This document shows, one piece after another, positions 11,001 to 22,905 of a DNA stretch of 64,000 bases. A model generated the notes under the pieces. It had not been told where the DNA came from and ran no database searches. It saw only the letters and a program-made list of their open reading frames with translations. The DNA comes from Rhodamnia argentea. Its lineage: Eukaryota; Streptophyta; Magnoliopsida; Myrtales; Myrtaceae. The stretch lies in contig NC_063150.1 of the NCBI RefSeq assembly GCF_020921035.1, positions 930,001 through 994,000 of the forward strand, given 5' to 3'. The position numbers and the translations under genes were made by a program. Positions within the stretch are counted from its first letter, which is position 1; the number at the start of each line of letters is the position of its first letter.

Positions 11001-13114
11001 ATGCAGTTCATGTATTTAGCTTGAAGAAGTTGCAGTTTTAACATTAATAATAAGTAGGAGTGAAGCTTCTCTGCAACATAATGATTTTCTTAGTTAAAAG
11101 TACTCAGCAACTGTAAATAACTAGGTCACCGAATCACCTAGAAACTGAATAGAGAGAAGTAATCACCTTTATTAAGCACTTGGCAAAATAAAGCGGATGG
11201 ACCAAGATAGAAGGATCTGGCATTCCCCAATCTACTGCACTATCGAACACTTCAGTTTCCATTACCTGTTTTACCCAAAAATGCACATGATTGGAGAATC
11301 ATAGCATGGTTAAATTTCAAAGATAACAGACTTTTTTTTTTCCATGTTAAATAAGCACATGACACTCCACCTCAAGATAATCTTCTTCATAAGATATCTC
11401 AGTCATACCAATATCTGACATATCGTACTCATCAGCCATCTTCTTGTTATCATAAACTGGTATATCCATTCCGATGAATACATTCTGAAGAAATTTGTCA
11501 ACCAAATATCAATTAAATCTTGTGCAACCCATAACTTTAAGGGGAAAGAGGAATCGTGAAAATCACATATATGTAATGGATATAGAAGTCTAATACAGCA
11601 ATTAAGTGAACCATCACATCTACCAGAAATGATACAGGACTCCCAGACTAATGGTCCATGAGCTCCCTCCAAAAGCTTTTTAAGAGGATGTGATTAGGGC
11701 CCTGTTCATCTCAAATGAGGTGAAATTCTTTTATACATCCACCAACCAAATGATACACATGCTCCAACGTATCAGAGTCATTAAGACCATTCCATACACA
11801 AGTAGAGGCCACTTCCCACTTGTGCCTTATTTCTCTCAATCAAAACATGTAACTCTTTACCCCTTATACTCGAGATCTAAAGATTTGATGCCTAATCTTT
11901 CTACAAGGCCATTGGAGCAAGACAAGATTCCAAGAACATCTCACCATGCAAAATGATTCATAGACTAAATGCTCTCTAAGCAGCTTCTCTTTCCCCCCAT
12001 TTAATCAGGATGATGAGAAATTACAGAATCACAACCAAGTCATTACACTCATCACGCAAGACAATAAGTGAACAAATGAATCTCTTCCTTGTTAAATGTG
12101 CAGAGGCATTGAAAAATTTGGTCGAAACTCAATGCTTCATCGAGGATTTCATGTTCCACAATACAATGGGTTAAAGCTCCTAAACTGCTGAAAGTAATGT
12201 TAAGGCAATGAGGTAAAAACAGCATCTGAAAATCACTCCTGCTTAACCTGGACCCGTTGGAGGAAATGGGAGAAAGTTTGTTGTGGGATAAGAACAGTCC
12301 TGCAAGCTAAATACATCACGCTTAAGTCTGTTTTGGTTTGAATTTTGCCAGCTAATATCGTATTTCTTCAAACTTGCCACATAACCAATCTGTTGAAAAT
12401 TATGGGAACACTTCTAATACTTTGCCATTAAAAGAATATGCTGGTATAACTTAGCCAAGGGAGAAACAATAGAACCCTAGATATGAATTAATCCTACCTG
12501 AGGTTTTCGAGTTGAAGACTTCCTAAATGCTAAGGAAGCATTTCAGAAAGGAAGGAGAAACTCACCACGGGGCTAGTTGCACCACGATCTTCTAGGATGT
12601 TCTCGCTGTCGAAAATTTCAAAGAATATATCTGGAGAGAACAGATTTTCAGTGAGACCATATATACAACCAATTTGAAATTGGTTTAAAAAAAACAATGC
12701 ATTGGTGAAAGAAGGAAACCTCCATAATCATCCACAACATACTGAAACTCTGCCCATGATATTTGTTCATGGGGCTCACAGTGTACAGGCCCTGGGAAAA
12801 CTAGCAAAGCGCTACTGCATGCCTGAAGAGGTAACATGTCAACGTGCTAAATTGCTAATGAAAAGCAGAATGATTCTGGAACCTAGCACCACTCCATTAT
12901 TATGTTTACCTCAACAGTTGTCCTTGCAATTTCTGCTGAAGTAAGTTTAGTGTCGCGGGTTCTCTTGCAAGGTTTAAGCTCTTCGAGAGGATGGTAACCC
13001 TGGTCGCTTATGTAATTAGATGAATCAGGCAGAGAATCAGGGTAATCAGCAGCAACTGAAACCCTCGAAAGGCAGAGCTCATTTCCTATTGGCAGCCACT
13101 GGAAGGGTAGCGTT
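8032..13114 (-). CDS. FMN-binding split-barrel (PNPOx-like) protein, 5' incomplete
   Basis: Ten exons join in consistent phase on the minus strand: 13114-12910, 12822-12720, 12630-12566, 11484-11371, 11265-11167, 10294-10141, 9871-9765, 9560-9411, 8624-8529 and 8145-8032 (TAG 8034-8032). Landmarks in order are HPLEELKP, LTSAEIARTTVE, LLVFPGPVHCEPHEQISWAE, FEIFDSENILEDR, HPLYFAKCLIK, MDNPSNGLSILG, IELFSVYG, DFLDAEPDVLVHSTSAI, LIGVDSLGMDVRVYSG and an Arg/Lys-rich C-terminus. This matches plant proteins annotated as pyridoxamine 5'-phosphate oxidase family (At3g21140/At1g51560 type, recalled), with a split-barrel flavin-binding fold and a DUF2470/HugZ-like C-terminal part. The true substrate is unknown to me. 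The first exon here begins with one base of a split codon, so at least one more 5' exon exists; an ATG at 14609 is a candidate, but its nearest donor gives the wrong phase. Confidence 0.88.
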
Positions 13115-14830
13115 CTGAAAAAAGAATTGGTGCATCTGGAAGTCAACATGACATTCTCATGAAATAGTATATGGATATCGACAGAATGGGAATATTTCCC
13201 TTCTAGTTCTGTGTACATGGACGAGTAAGTGTGGGAAAATAAGAGAGAGAGCACCTGAGCATAAAAAGGGCATGTCGACAATGAAAATTAGAGAACTAAC
13301 TACTCCATGACAGTCTTAAGGAACATACACATTAAGTACAATATATCTTACTATTTTCAAGTCAATTTCACCTAACGAAGAGGCAACGACATTCAGATAA
13401 CGGCAGTTGATATATGGCATTGCAAGAAAACCTCTCAAACAAATGAATATGGCATTAGCAGGAAACATTTTAAACAACAACAGCAAAATGTTCTCAATTA
13501 GTATGTTAGCTAAGTCATTATCACAATGTCTATATCACCAAATTTTCAGTACGATCCATATTCATTTTGTCCTCTCATTTTACCCAGCATCTCAATCATA
13601 GGATCACATATTCTCATGGGAGAGGCTGAATATTTTCGTTCCAACCATTCAGAACATCTCAAGTGAATAGTTATACCAGCAACCTCCAATGTCCTTATTG
13701 GTCGTATGGTTTTCCTATAGAATTTGTCATCGAGCTCAGGTGACATTATCCTGTGGCCCAAGATTTGATACATGCTGAAGGTTTTTCATTTCTAACCCTG
13801 TCCTCCACATGTTTGAACCCGTAAGAGTTTGCTTCAGCTTCTTAGTTTTTCAAGGGCCACCACTTTGTTTGAGTTGAAGTTTGCAAAATTGGTTATCGAA
13901 TCAGTGTAGCACCAATATTTGTGGAAACACCAAGAGTTGTTTAAGATTACCAAACCTGAGAAGGCCGTACGTGTACACCAATCTTACTTCTATGCATATA
14001 AACCAAAGGATTGCATCATGCAAACATAAAATTGGACGAACCATAGAGTCATGGTCAAACAAATCTAAACAAGGGTCCTTCTACATAACCTCCGAAATCC
14101 AAAGTCAGACCACACACCTCATTGAAGAAAAATCCACAGCCCTTCGCCCGTCGAGGGGATGTTTCATCCAGCTGCTCGTGCTTGCGATACCACAAGACGT
14201 CGAGCATTCCGAATGGCACAGATTGTAACGCGACGAGCCTGATCACACCACCAAACAACACCAAAATAAGCAGGACGCCCACCAACCACCAAGCCAATCC
14301 ACAGCACAAGCACAAAAATCCTTAAAACTCTTCGAACCCTACTGCCGTCAAGCGCGTCTAATCACCTCGAACAAGACACCGAGTCCTAGGTTCCCTCTCC
14401 CAACTGAGCTAAAATGCATCTTTTTCTCCTTTTTCCCCCCAATGAGCTTCCTCCCAAAACGTGCAAATTCAAATAACGGACGTTTGATCTATCAAGCGAG
14501 TACATGTACGACATGCAAATTTTCCATTTTTACGATTCATATCGACGAAAGAGCTCAATGGGTGGTCGGAGTTACCGAAGGAGAGGGAGGAGGCAGCTGC
14601 AATCGACATGAGAAACAGAGAAGGGACCCGAGATCAGATTGACGAAGAAGAAGGCGAGAAGACGAGAGGAGGAGGAGGTCGTCGTCGTCGTGCGCGCGGC
14701 CTGATGCTTTGCGAGATGTGGTTGCAGACGGTCGTGCCGCAATCTGATTCGCTTCGCAGGTGTCCGAGCGAGGGAGAGCCTGTGTGTTCTTCTGGACACG
14801 AAAAATGAAAATCTGACACACAACACAACC
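13115..14830 (-). other. 5' region and leader of the FMN-binding gene, first exon unresolved
   Basis: Upstream of the last supported exon lies about 1.7 kb that should contain the first coding exon, the leader and the promoter. From about 14560 to 14830 the sequence is GC-richer and encodes overlapping Ser/Arg/Thr-rich open frames on the minus strand, which would suit an organellar targeting region or a leader. ATG 14609 followed by GTAACT at 14575 would leave one extra base, whereas the exon at 13114 needs two. No single choice is supported. Confidence 0.4.
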
Positions 14831-15597
14831 AGGACACAGCAGTTCTGGTTTTCAAGTGTCTTCTTCTCAGAGGATCATGACATGGCATATGCCTTTTCCT
14901 TTTCCTTTTCCCAATTTTTTTTTTTGGCTAAATTTATAGTACAAAATTTGCTAATTTCTTTTGTCCTTCTAGTGACAAAAACAGATAATAATATGGCATT
15001 TTTCTTCCATTATCTTGCTAGTTACTAGTTATTTTCTTATCATTTCGATCCATGTGCGATGCCATCGGCGGCAAGACGATCTGGATGGATTCATAATAAC
15101 AATTAGGGAAACATGAATCGGGAATGATATATAAATTGGAGAAACGAAATAATGACGTTTAAAAAGGGAAAAAGAATTAGGTTATTTATATTGATCGTAA
15201 CATTTGGGCACGGATTAACTCTGAGGTGATCGGCCGGATAGCTATTAAACATGACAATGACGTCGGTTCGAGCGCGTAAACCAATTTTTGGGATCATGAA
15301 ATGTTGAAGTATAATTATTGCATCAATTATTTTGTAAATAAGAAGAGAAATGTTAGATCTTACCAAGTGAATTATTGAGCTTTTTATAGGTCCTTGAATA
15401 TGATCCGTTTGTTTAAAGAAGTCAATCACGGCCAAACTAGTTTTTTTTTAGGTAAACCACTCTTGGTTAAAAGAATGAAAGCGATAGAAGTTGCTCGGGA
15501 AGCATCTTGATTGACAATTGCAACACCTGCGAAGCCAAATCTATTTATAGCAATTTTTAATAACTTGTCTCATCCAGTTTTGAGGTGCTAATGATTT
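14831..15597. other. Intergenic AT-rich stretch
   Basis: No gene content seen. Short open frames here are unsupported. Confidence 0.5.
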
Positions 15598-16305
15598 AAA
15601 AGGTGAAATTACCAAAAGGAACATAAAACTTTTAATTTTACCAATTTAGTCCTAGTAAGCCTTTTAACAATGTCAACGTAGATCTAAAATTTTCAACGGT
15701 GCCAAGTTAGTCCTAAACATTTTGATAATTTGCCAATTTAGTTCTTCTAGTCAATTTCGATTGCAAATCACCGACATGACGATCTAGTTAGTATCGATTG
15801 TCCTACATAGTATGGATAACTTTGGCGTAGATAATTTTTTATAATTTATAATCTTTCTTTTTTTTTTCCAATCCTAGGCTGATGACGCTTGAGTTCGGTG
15901 AGGGGATCATGGCCCTCGACCAGATCCAAGCAAGGGCCGCAACACCCTCGCTAGCAGGCCCTCGCTAGCCCATGGTTGGAAGAAAAAAGGAAAGAAGAAA
16001 AACAAAAAAATCAGAAAATTTTAAAACATTGTAAAAGTCATCCATATCAACGCCGATCCAGTCATGTAGGATAGCCAACGCCGACTAGACCATCATGTTA
16101 GCAATTTCCAATCAAAGTTGGACGGAAAGACTAAATTAGCAAATCGTCAAAATATTTAGGATTAAATTAGCCAATCGTCAAAAGGTCCAAGACTTAATTA
16201 GCACACTTGAAATGTTTACGACGGAATTAGCAAATCGTCAAAATGTTCAGAATTGAATTGACCGAATTAAAAGGCTCAGGACTTCTGCGATAATTTTCCC
16301 GTTCT
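15598..16305. repeat. Inverted-arm repeat element, copy 1
   Basis: The left arm repeats the phrase 'caatttagtcctaa' and related forms; the right arm carries the reverse sense ('ggattaaattagc', 'caaaatgttcag'), so the two arms are roughly inverted. Between them is a GC-rich core with cctcgctagcaggccctcgc and the flanking phrases about 'catgtaggatagccaacgcc'. No ORF is present. The same arrangement recurs around 57.6-62.8 kb. It looks like a non-autonomous foldback or MITE-like element. Confidence 0.7.
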
Positions 16306-16470
16306 TCAACGTGTATTGCCAAACATACCACTCACGGCACTTCACAACACAACACGGGTTCAGCCGCAGCGACGGGGACGATAAATAAGTAGCCCCAGAC
16401 CATTGATATATTGCTTCTTAGTTCACACGTACATGATCCTCCAGAAAGAAAGTTTAACCAACAGAGATGA

Positions 16471-17318
16471 TCATTTGGGGAAGAAAGAGGGGAAGCAGCG
16501 GCAAGCAAATCCGTCCCACAACATGTGAACAGCAGTATTTATCAGGAGCAAGAAGGCAACTCCGATACGCCGGGGTCGTTTTGCCGGGTCGCTGCTCGAG
16601 ACGAGGCTAGATTGATCTCCTGCATCAGCGACAACGAGGAAGAGATCAACTATGATCGTCTACTGTTCTTTTTGTACTGTCGAGGAAAAATTAACTGGTA
16701 ACTTAGTTCTGGTTCATCTTGTGGGGGGGAAGAAAAGGGAGAAGGAAGAGGAAAGAAGATGATTTGATCACCGTAGATGCTCCCGGCGATTGGCGGGTCT
16801 GCGAATTGCTCGAAAACTTGAGCTTCTGGGGAGTTGGGATCCAAATGCAGAAGAGCTGTATTTAGAAAGGAAGCAATGGGAGAGCATAAAAGCTTAGTTA
16901 TACATGTAATATGAACCTCGTCGCTCTTGTTCAGTGATTGCTTAGATTATTAGATGAAGTCCGCAGCGGCACGGGGTAACCACTCACCGGGGCAATTGGA
17001 GACATTGGCCGGAGCATGGCAGATTGAAGGGAGGGCGAGTGCGAGGGTGGCGTTGAGCTTGAAGCCGAGCCCCGGCTCGTCCCGGTCTCGGACCAGCATG
17101 CACAGGCACCTGCTTGTCTCGTCCACGTCCTTTCTCAGGTTCACGCAGCATGCCAGGGGTGGAGCTTTGGCGTCGCCACCGACGAAGGGTATGCATGGCG
17201 AGAGATTGGCCAGCTGGGCCGCGCACTCTTGCTTGTCTCTCGCCATGTCCGAGCTCACGCCATTGGCGAGCATCGTCGTGATCGCGACCATCGCCGTAAG
17301 CCAAGGTGATGAGCTCAT
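16471..17318 (-). CDS. Non-specific lipid-transfer protein, LTPG/xylogen-like
   Basis: Three exons: 17318-16988, 16855-16772 and 16619-16471 (TGA 16473-16471), predicting 187 residues. An N-terminal signal peptide (about residues 1-23) is followed by the eight-cysteine motif: C32, C42, C57-C58, C71-x-C73, C100 and C109, with the CC and CXC signatures typical of nsLTPs. Possible N-glycosylation sites are NAT at 89 and NVS at 105. Such proteins bind lipids in the wall or on the outer plasma membrane. After the domain comes a Ser-rich stretch and then a hydrophobic run (IGVAFLLL). This could be a GPI-anchor signal, although about 15 polar or mixed residues follow it, which is unusual. Joins at both introns keep frame (NCP-ALLHL and SIYG-DQSS). 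Reading on through intron 2 instead gives a different, non-hydrophobic tail ending at 16650. Confidence 0.85.
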
Positions 17319-17384
17319 TTTCGCTGAGAGAGAGGGGGGGGGTGATTCAGGAGAAAGATGGAGTGATTAACAGATGATTAAGGA

Positions 17385-17392
17385 GATAAATA
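17385..17392 (-). promoter_or_regulatory. Candidate TATA box of the LTPG gene
   Basis: The minus strand reads TATTTATC about 70 bp upstream of the ATG at 17318. Position and sequence suit a TATA element, but the leader would be short. Confidence 0.35.
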
Positions 17393-18840
17393 GGATTGTT
17401 TAGTCATTACTAATCAGGGGTTTGCTTTCACCAAATCAGAGAACGCAGAGGAGAGAGTAGGTGATGACTTCTGGCGACGGGCAGCTTGACTCCCGGACAC
17501 GGTCTAAACCCTCAAGCCATGATGAACCGATGTTCCCTGATGCGTTTTGCCTAGGTTGTCTACATCCTAGACTTAGACCATTCATTATTCATTTTACAAT
17601 TTAGCAAGTAATTTCGTTTTTTCGCATTTATAATATTGCGATTTCATAAAAGAGATAACTATATAAGTTTTTACCTGAAAATTGATTTCCTTCTCTTAAT
17701 TTTTTTTTTTCATGAAATAGATCGAAATGAAGTAATTTTTTTGTACGGCCATTCGATATAGTATAGAACGGAGCAAAAATTGACGTCGTGCATGTCATTG
17801 CACTAATATATTCTCTTGTAAAGAATTGTGTCGCGCATCGTTAATTGCCCGCCTCATTACGATACTGGTTGACCAAAAAGTCGAATTGGACAAAATCTGA
17901 TCGATAGTAAGATTACAATTATTGTACCTTAGAATTTTTATTTTTTTATTTTTGGCTAGGAAAATATAGTTGAGCACCACCATCAATCAATGTCAGCAAG
18001 TAATTGATATTTAAATTGGTGCCATTTAATTCCACTCTCCCAGAAATGGCACACGTCTTGCTCCAATCCTTTTCATCAAAATTTAAACGCAAGACCCAAA
18101 AAATTGTGATTAGAAAAACTTAGCCACGTTTAGGGAAAAGGAATTTAAAATGAATATCCAATGTGACCCCTCAACTCCCATGCATTTCCATTCTATGATT
18201 GTCTTGGATTAGTCAATAACTTGGACACCTGAGGATGTTAGTGGGCATTGAACCTAATTTTGGCTAATTAAGCTAGCAATATAGGGTTCCCATGCATTGT
18301 GGAGGGGTTTAGGATCCGGAGTACTGTTCAAATTTCTAAAAGTTTATCGAATTGATCAAAGACGAGATAGGCGTGACAATTCGTGTCCACCAATAAAAGT
18401 TCAAGGTCATGTCAATTACACGTGTATTGTCGTAAAAAGATTAATGTGAATTCGACATGTTCAAAATGCTCGATGTGAATATGATTTCTTGTTGTCAAGG
18501 CAAAATCCAATGTAATCCACGTAACTCAAGTTTAATCAACAAAGATAAATTAGGTCAAAATCCACCCAAAACAGCCCAAATAGCTTCTTTGACCTAATTT
18601 ATAGATCGTAAAAAACTGTTACGTCAAAATTCCCATCATCATAATTAAGTGTCTTAAATACGAAGCACGCGATTAGGCAATATTGTATGACTGCGCAAAT
18701 TAAAAACTTGAGGATGCAATTGCAAAAGCTACATAAACTGGGGGACTAAATTTGAATTTATCGCAACAAATACGGCCGCTAACTAATATATATATATTTG
18801 TAAATTTCGTTTTGTTTTCTTTCTCGATCTTCACTCTTGT
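17393..18840. other. Intergenic region between LTPG (-) and PORR gene (+)
   Basis: A shared upstream region of two divergent genes. It is AT-rich without a supported gene; a CACGTG hexamer near 18419 is the only motif noted. Confidence 0.45.
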
Positions 18841-19209
18841 TTTTCAGATTTTGTCCTCCCGTTTCTGCCGCAAGCTCCATTTTTTTCCGCCGTTGTCGAC
18901 AACCTCGCTTCGACGAGCTGAGCCGAACGTAACTCCGGCCAAGCTTCAGTCGCAGATATTGTCAAACTGGGCAACCACACTGCCACCTCCTCCGCTCCTT
19001 TCCGGATTTCCCTCTGCCACTCGTCCACCGCCGACAGAGCCTGAGCTTATTTGACTCCGCCGAACCTCAAGAGAGAACCGCAGCATTTCTCCTCCCCTTT
19101 CCTGCCCCCTGGCCACTGGCGCGCCGCCTCTCTCACCGGATATCCCCACATTTGTATCGACGTACACCGTCCCACTTCGCACTCGCCATTCCGGACAGCG
19201 TTTCCTCAG
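18841..19209 (+). other. Probable 5' leader exon of the PORR gene
   Basis: A pyrimidine-rich, GC-richer stretch that ends in CAG followed by GTACGT, a good donor. It lies about 2.4 kb before the PORR coding frame. A matching acceptor could be the 'cattgacag' ending at 21498. No frame from here joins the PORR protein convincingly, so it is read as untranslated leader. Confidence 0.4.
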
Positions 19210-19632
19210 GTACGTACCCAATTTCGCCTCTTGGTATTTACCGGGAACCACCGTTCGACGCCAACTATCGCTTTGTGATGATCCGGTAGGACCCGAACTC
19301 ATGTCTGCATCGATTTATTTTGGATTATTACTGTTGGAAATGCATTGCGAATCACCTGTTCGATGAAATGCCTCTCTAAGCGTACGCTTCAGCGAGATCA
19401 TGCAATATATTCAAATATTTAGGCGGCAGTTCTTTTTTTCTTTTTAATATCCTTTTCCCCTAAGTACTTGGATCAATTGGGATTGCCAAGGGAAGGATTG
19501 GGATTTGCAAGATCTGTTAGCATTGATGACTACGTCAATGCGGAAATTTTCCACTAATTGAGTTTAACTATAAGTGAATCAATTCGGTAAAAAAAAAAAT
19601 TCCAAAGTTCCTTTGTGAAACTTGATTTTGAA

Positions 19633-19881
19633 TTATTGGTTATCACATGAGTCCGTTCTTTTTCTATATAGAGTTGACAAAATGCTTGCTGAATCTTGAA
19701 TCTGATGATCAATTTGCGCTTGCTGTAGTGGTTGTTGATGCATAGTCTCTTGCTGTTGGGTGTGCTGTTGATCTGGTGATGAGCCTAATATCTGTTGTTG
19801 TTTGGGGACATTCCGCTTCTCATCCTCAATCTCTCTGTACTGACTCAAGGCACTTGCTCCCCTTGTGGATGACTGATCCAT
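19633..19881 (-). other. Gln-rich open frame, 82 codons, unknown
   Basis: An antisense ORF inside the proposed PORR leader intron, with about one fifth Gln (KQQQ, QQQ, HQQPLQQ). It has an ATG and a stop but no recognised family, and no promoter or splice context is visible. It may be a degraded piece of a Gln-rich transcription-factor gene or chance. Confidence 0.2.
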
Positions 19882-20329
19882 CTTTTTTGGTATCTTATCC
19901 TAGCTCTACTGGGTTTGCTTTTTGATACCCTTTTTATACAGTTAAAAAAGGACCCTTCTATTATTTGAGAAATTGTAGTAGCATCCCTGCTATGTAATGT
20001 TGGCATAGAGTTTGTAGGTGACCTTGTTCTTCCTTTGTTGGTAATGGGTATGTTTCCTTATTTTTTCACTTAATGTTGCAAATCTTGATGGGTCTGAGTA
20101 TTGTCAAATCCGTGAGTATTTTAAGATATTTAGTGCTTACAAGAGTAGAAACCAGATCAAATATCTAGCCCGAGGAGAAATTACAGACGATGTGTTTTAG
20201 TAGCTTGATTCGTCAAATTTTTAGTAAATTTAGTATTTGAATTTTTTTTTTCTGTGTTTTATTTGGTTATAATTGGTTAGGTTTTTGTTTTTCCCGTATG
20301 CTTTTTCCCATACTTAAGGGGAAAAATTG

Positions 20330-20490
20330 CTGAGAATTGGAGCCTGAGTTGGGCAGGGTATAAGTCGGGTCAAGGCTGGGTTGGATATGTGGCGCTAAAA
20401 TTGTATTACAAAAAATGGGACAATATGGGTAAATGGGTCAATATGGGTCGGGCCCATTTTCGACCAACTCACCCATTTGATAGGTTTAAG
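20330..20490. repeat. GGGTC-rich dispersed-repeat fragment
   Basis: The segment contains repeated 'atgggt', 'gggtcgggcccatttt' and 'aactcacccattt', so short inverted pieces face each other. This style is common in plant non-autonomous transposon ends. No coding content. Confidence 0.3.
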
Positions 20491-21606
20491 AAATTCAAGT
20501 GTTCTTTTCCAGGTGAACTAGAAAGTTTGGATGAAGAATGCCAAAAAGCTGCTCGAGGTTTAACTTGATGTAACTAGAGGAATCAGATCGAAGCTTGAGC
20601 TAAGTGATCTTCTAGTGCATGACTTAATCTCACCAAGAGGAAGATTTTCTCTTTAGAATCAGAACTTCGTAGGAGTACCGGCGAGAAACTACGACTAGGT
20701 CCAAAATTTTGATCCAATCATCATGTCCAATGAAGGAACAACCTAGATTATAAAAGTGAAAGTTACTTTTGCTGCACAGATCAAAAAGACTATGTATCTG
20801 AAGACTTTTGTTGGCCTTTGGAGCAGCTTTTACCTGGGATTAATATGTTGAGTATATTTTGTTCCCAATTGCACCGTGTGAAAAATCTGTAGAAACATCC
20901 GCGGCCCTTCACTGAATGAAGTGCTCTAATCCAGTGCAATTTGCTCACCGGCTGGAGTGGGGAAAAGCCGCTGATTTATTAGTGCATAATTTTGCTAGGG
21001 CTTTCTATGCCTTGAATTTGAGTGACTTCTAGGTAGTTTGCTAAATGAATCCGGGATACTGGTGGTTGAAGCAACTAGCGGCAATGTGAGTGTGATAACT
21101 GATTGGATCAGTGAGGATCAGTGAGACATAGTTCTCTGAGTATATGCCAAGTTCTAATTTCCCTCCTTTATCAAATTAGGCACTAGATCATTACTTTGTT
21201 CTGTTTATCTGCTAGATGTGCAAGCCAAGGAAGTATCTGGTCATTGAGTTTCCTTTTCACACTCTGATATGAAATTTCGTAATGATTGTGTACATGGATA
21301 TCAACAGCTTTAGTTTTTCTATGATGATGTTCCAGGTTGAAATTCAAATGCTCTAAATGTATTTATTTCTGTTTCTTACCTTTCCCAATCACCCTACTCT
21401 TAATGAGAAGATTCCGTCACTAACCTATCTCAACAAATATTAACTCGTTGTTTATGATGCTGTCTTTTTATGCCATTGCATCTTCCATCATTGACAGTTC
21501 TGCACAGCAGCACGTGGAAATGATGTATATTGCATTGTCAAAACCGAAAAGAATCCGTGAAGGAAATAGCGCCAGAGATTACTAAGAGTTCTCATCTAGA
21601 TGAAGG

Positions 21607-22905
21607 ATGTTGCTCTGGTTATTCGTTAGGACTGGAGAGTTCAATCTCTTCTTTAGCTGCCGGCAGGGTTTTAGGTATCAACAGAAGTGTAGCCTGGTGA
21701 ATGTGAAATTGAAGTGGGTGAAAGATTGGGAGCTTGACACTGTTGTTTCAGGGGAGAGGGACCTCAAAGCAGTGAACTTCCTTATTTCTCTTATTGCCTC
21801 TGCTCCGCAGTGTTGCCTCCCTGTGTACCACCTCTCTCGCTCTCGTGGACAACTTGGCCTTCCCCATGATCTCAAGCTCTCCACGTTTATCAGGAGATAC
21901 CCAAATATTTTTCACGAGTTTTATACTCCTGACAGTGGAGGGACTCCTGTTCCCTGGTTTCACTTGACACCTGAAGCCCATGGACTCCATCAGGAGGAAC
22001 TCAGTGTTTTACAACAGAACCATACGGATGTCCAGAACAGGCTTTGCAAATTGCTTATGCTCACTAGTGATAGGATCCTCCCTGTACAAACTATTGACCA
22101 GTTGAAGTGGGATCTGGGGTTGCCCTATAATTATCAGGAATCCCTGATTTTAAAGAGTCCAGAATTGTTCTCTTTAGTCAGGCTCCATGATGATCGAACT
22201 GGCGTGAAACTTCTCTTTTGGGATGATCACCTAGCTGTATCTGAATTGCAGAAGAATGCTGCTTTACTGCAGAAGGAAGAAGATTTAAAAGACGGCATCC
22301 TATCTTTTCCGATTCGATTCACAAGAGGCTTTGGGTTAAAGAAAAAATGCACGAGGTGGCTAGAAGAATGGCAGAGCCTTCCTTATACTTCTCCTTACTC
22401 GAATGCGTCCCACTTGGATCCTCGTACTGACATATCAGAGAAAAGGATTGTTGGAGTCTTTCATGAGCTTCTACACCTCACTGTCAAGAAGAAAACAGAG
22501 CGGAAGAACGTAAGTAATCTTCGCAAGCCATTGAGTTTGCCCCAAAAGTTCACCAAGGTTTTTGAGCGCCATCCAGGAATCTTTTACATTTCAAAAAAGT
22601 CAGATACTCAGACTGTGATCCTTAGAGAGGCTTTTGAGGGAAAGCGTCTCTTGTACGAACACCCCATTGTACAATTCCGGGAAAAATTGGCAAGCATGAT
22701 GAGGAAAGGGCTTCTAGACAGAAGCAGGGGCAATTACAAAAGTTCTGGCACTGGTGATCTGGCAGAGGATGCCGGCGTAGCAATCAGTGATGATCAACAA
22801 ACTTCTGACCAAGAGACAGATGCGTTTATGTTTTCAGATTATGATTCAGATGGGACTTTGGACGATCCTTGTCAAAAAACAAAAGGAAAATCCTCCCGGT
22901 GCTAA
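21607..22905 (+). CDS. PORR domain protein (WTF1/WTF9 family), organellar RNA-binding
   Basis: A single uninterrupted frame of 432 residues with stop at 22903-22905. It contains the PORR (plant organelle RNA recognition, formerly DUF860) domain from about residue 36 to 370: KWVKDWELDTVVSGERDLKA, LGLPHDLKLSTFIRRYP, WFHLTPEAHGL, LMLTSDRILPVQTIDQLKWD, LSLPQKFTKVFERHPGIFYI and RLLYEHPIVQFREKLA are typical. Members of this family bind organellar transcripts and help group II intron splicing (WTF1 in plastids, WTF9 in mitochondria); which organelle applies here is not evident. The N-terminus before KWVKDWEL is short and moderately basic and aromatic, compatible with a targeting peptide. The C-terminal 60 residues are acidic and low complexity. 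The ATG at 21607 is the first in frame; other ATGs in other frames lie just upstream. A 3' UTR intron may end at the 'ttcag' near 23112. Confidence 0.9.
   Translation: MLLWLFVRTGEFNLFFSCRQGFRYQQKCSLVNVKLKWVKDWELDTVVSGERDLKAVNFLISLIASAPQCCLPVYHLSRSRGQLGLPHDLKLSTFIRRYPNIFHEFYTPDSGGTPVPWFHLTPEAHGLHQEELSVLQQNHTDVQNRLCKLLMLTSDRILPVQTIDQLKWDLGLPYNYQESLILKSPELFSLVRLHDDRTGVKLLFWDDHLAVSELQKNAALLQKEEDLKDGILSFPIRFTRGFGLKKKCTRWLEEWQSLPYTSPYSNASHLDPRTDISEKRIVGVFHELLHLTVKKKTERKNVSNLRKPLSLPQKFTKVFERHPGIFYISKKSDTQTVILREAFEGKRLLYEHPIVQFREKLASMMRKGLLDRSRGNYKSSGTGDLAEDAGVAISDDQQTSDQETDAFMFSDYDSDGTLDDPCQKTKGKSSRC

Noticed and set aside
14055-14315. 86-codon minus-strand frame as first exon of the FMN-binding gene
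   Set aside because: No resemblance to known family N-termini, and no donor that gives the needed phase.
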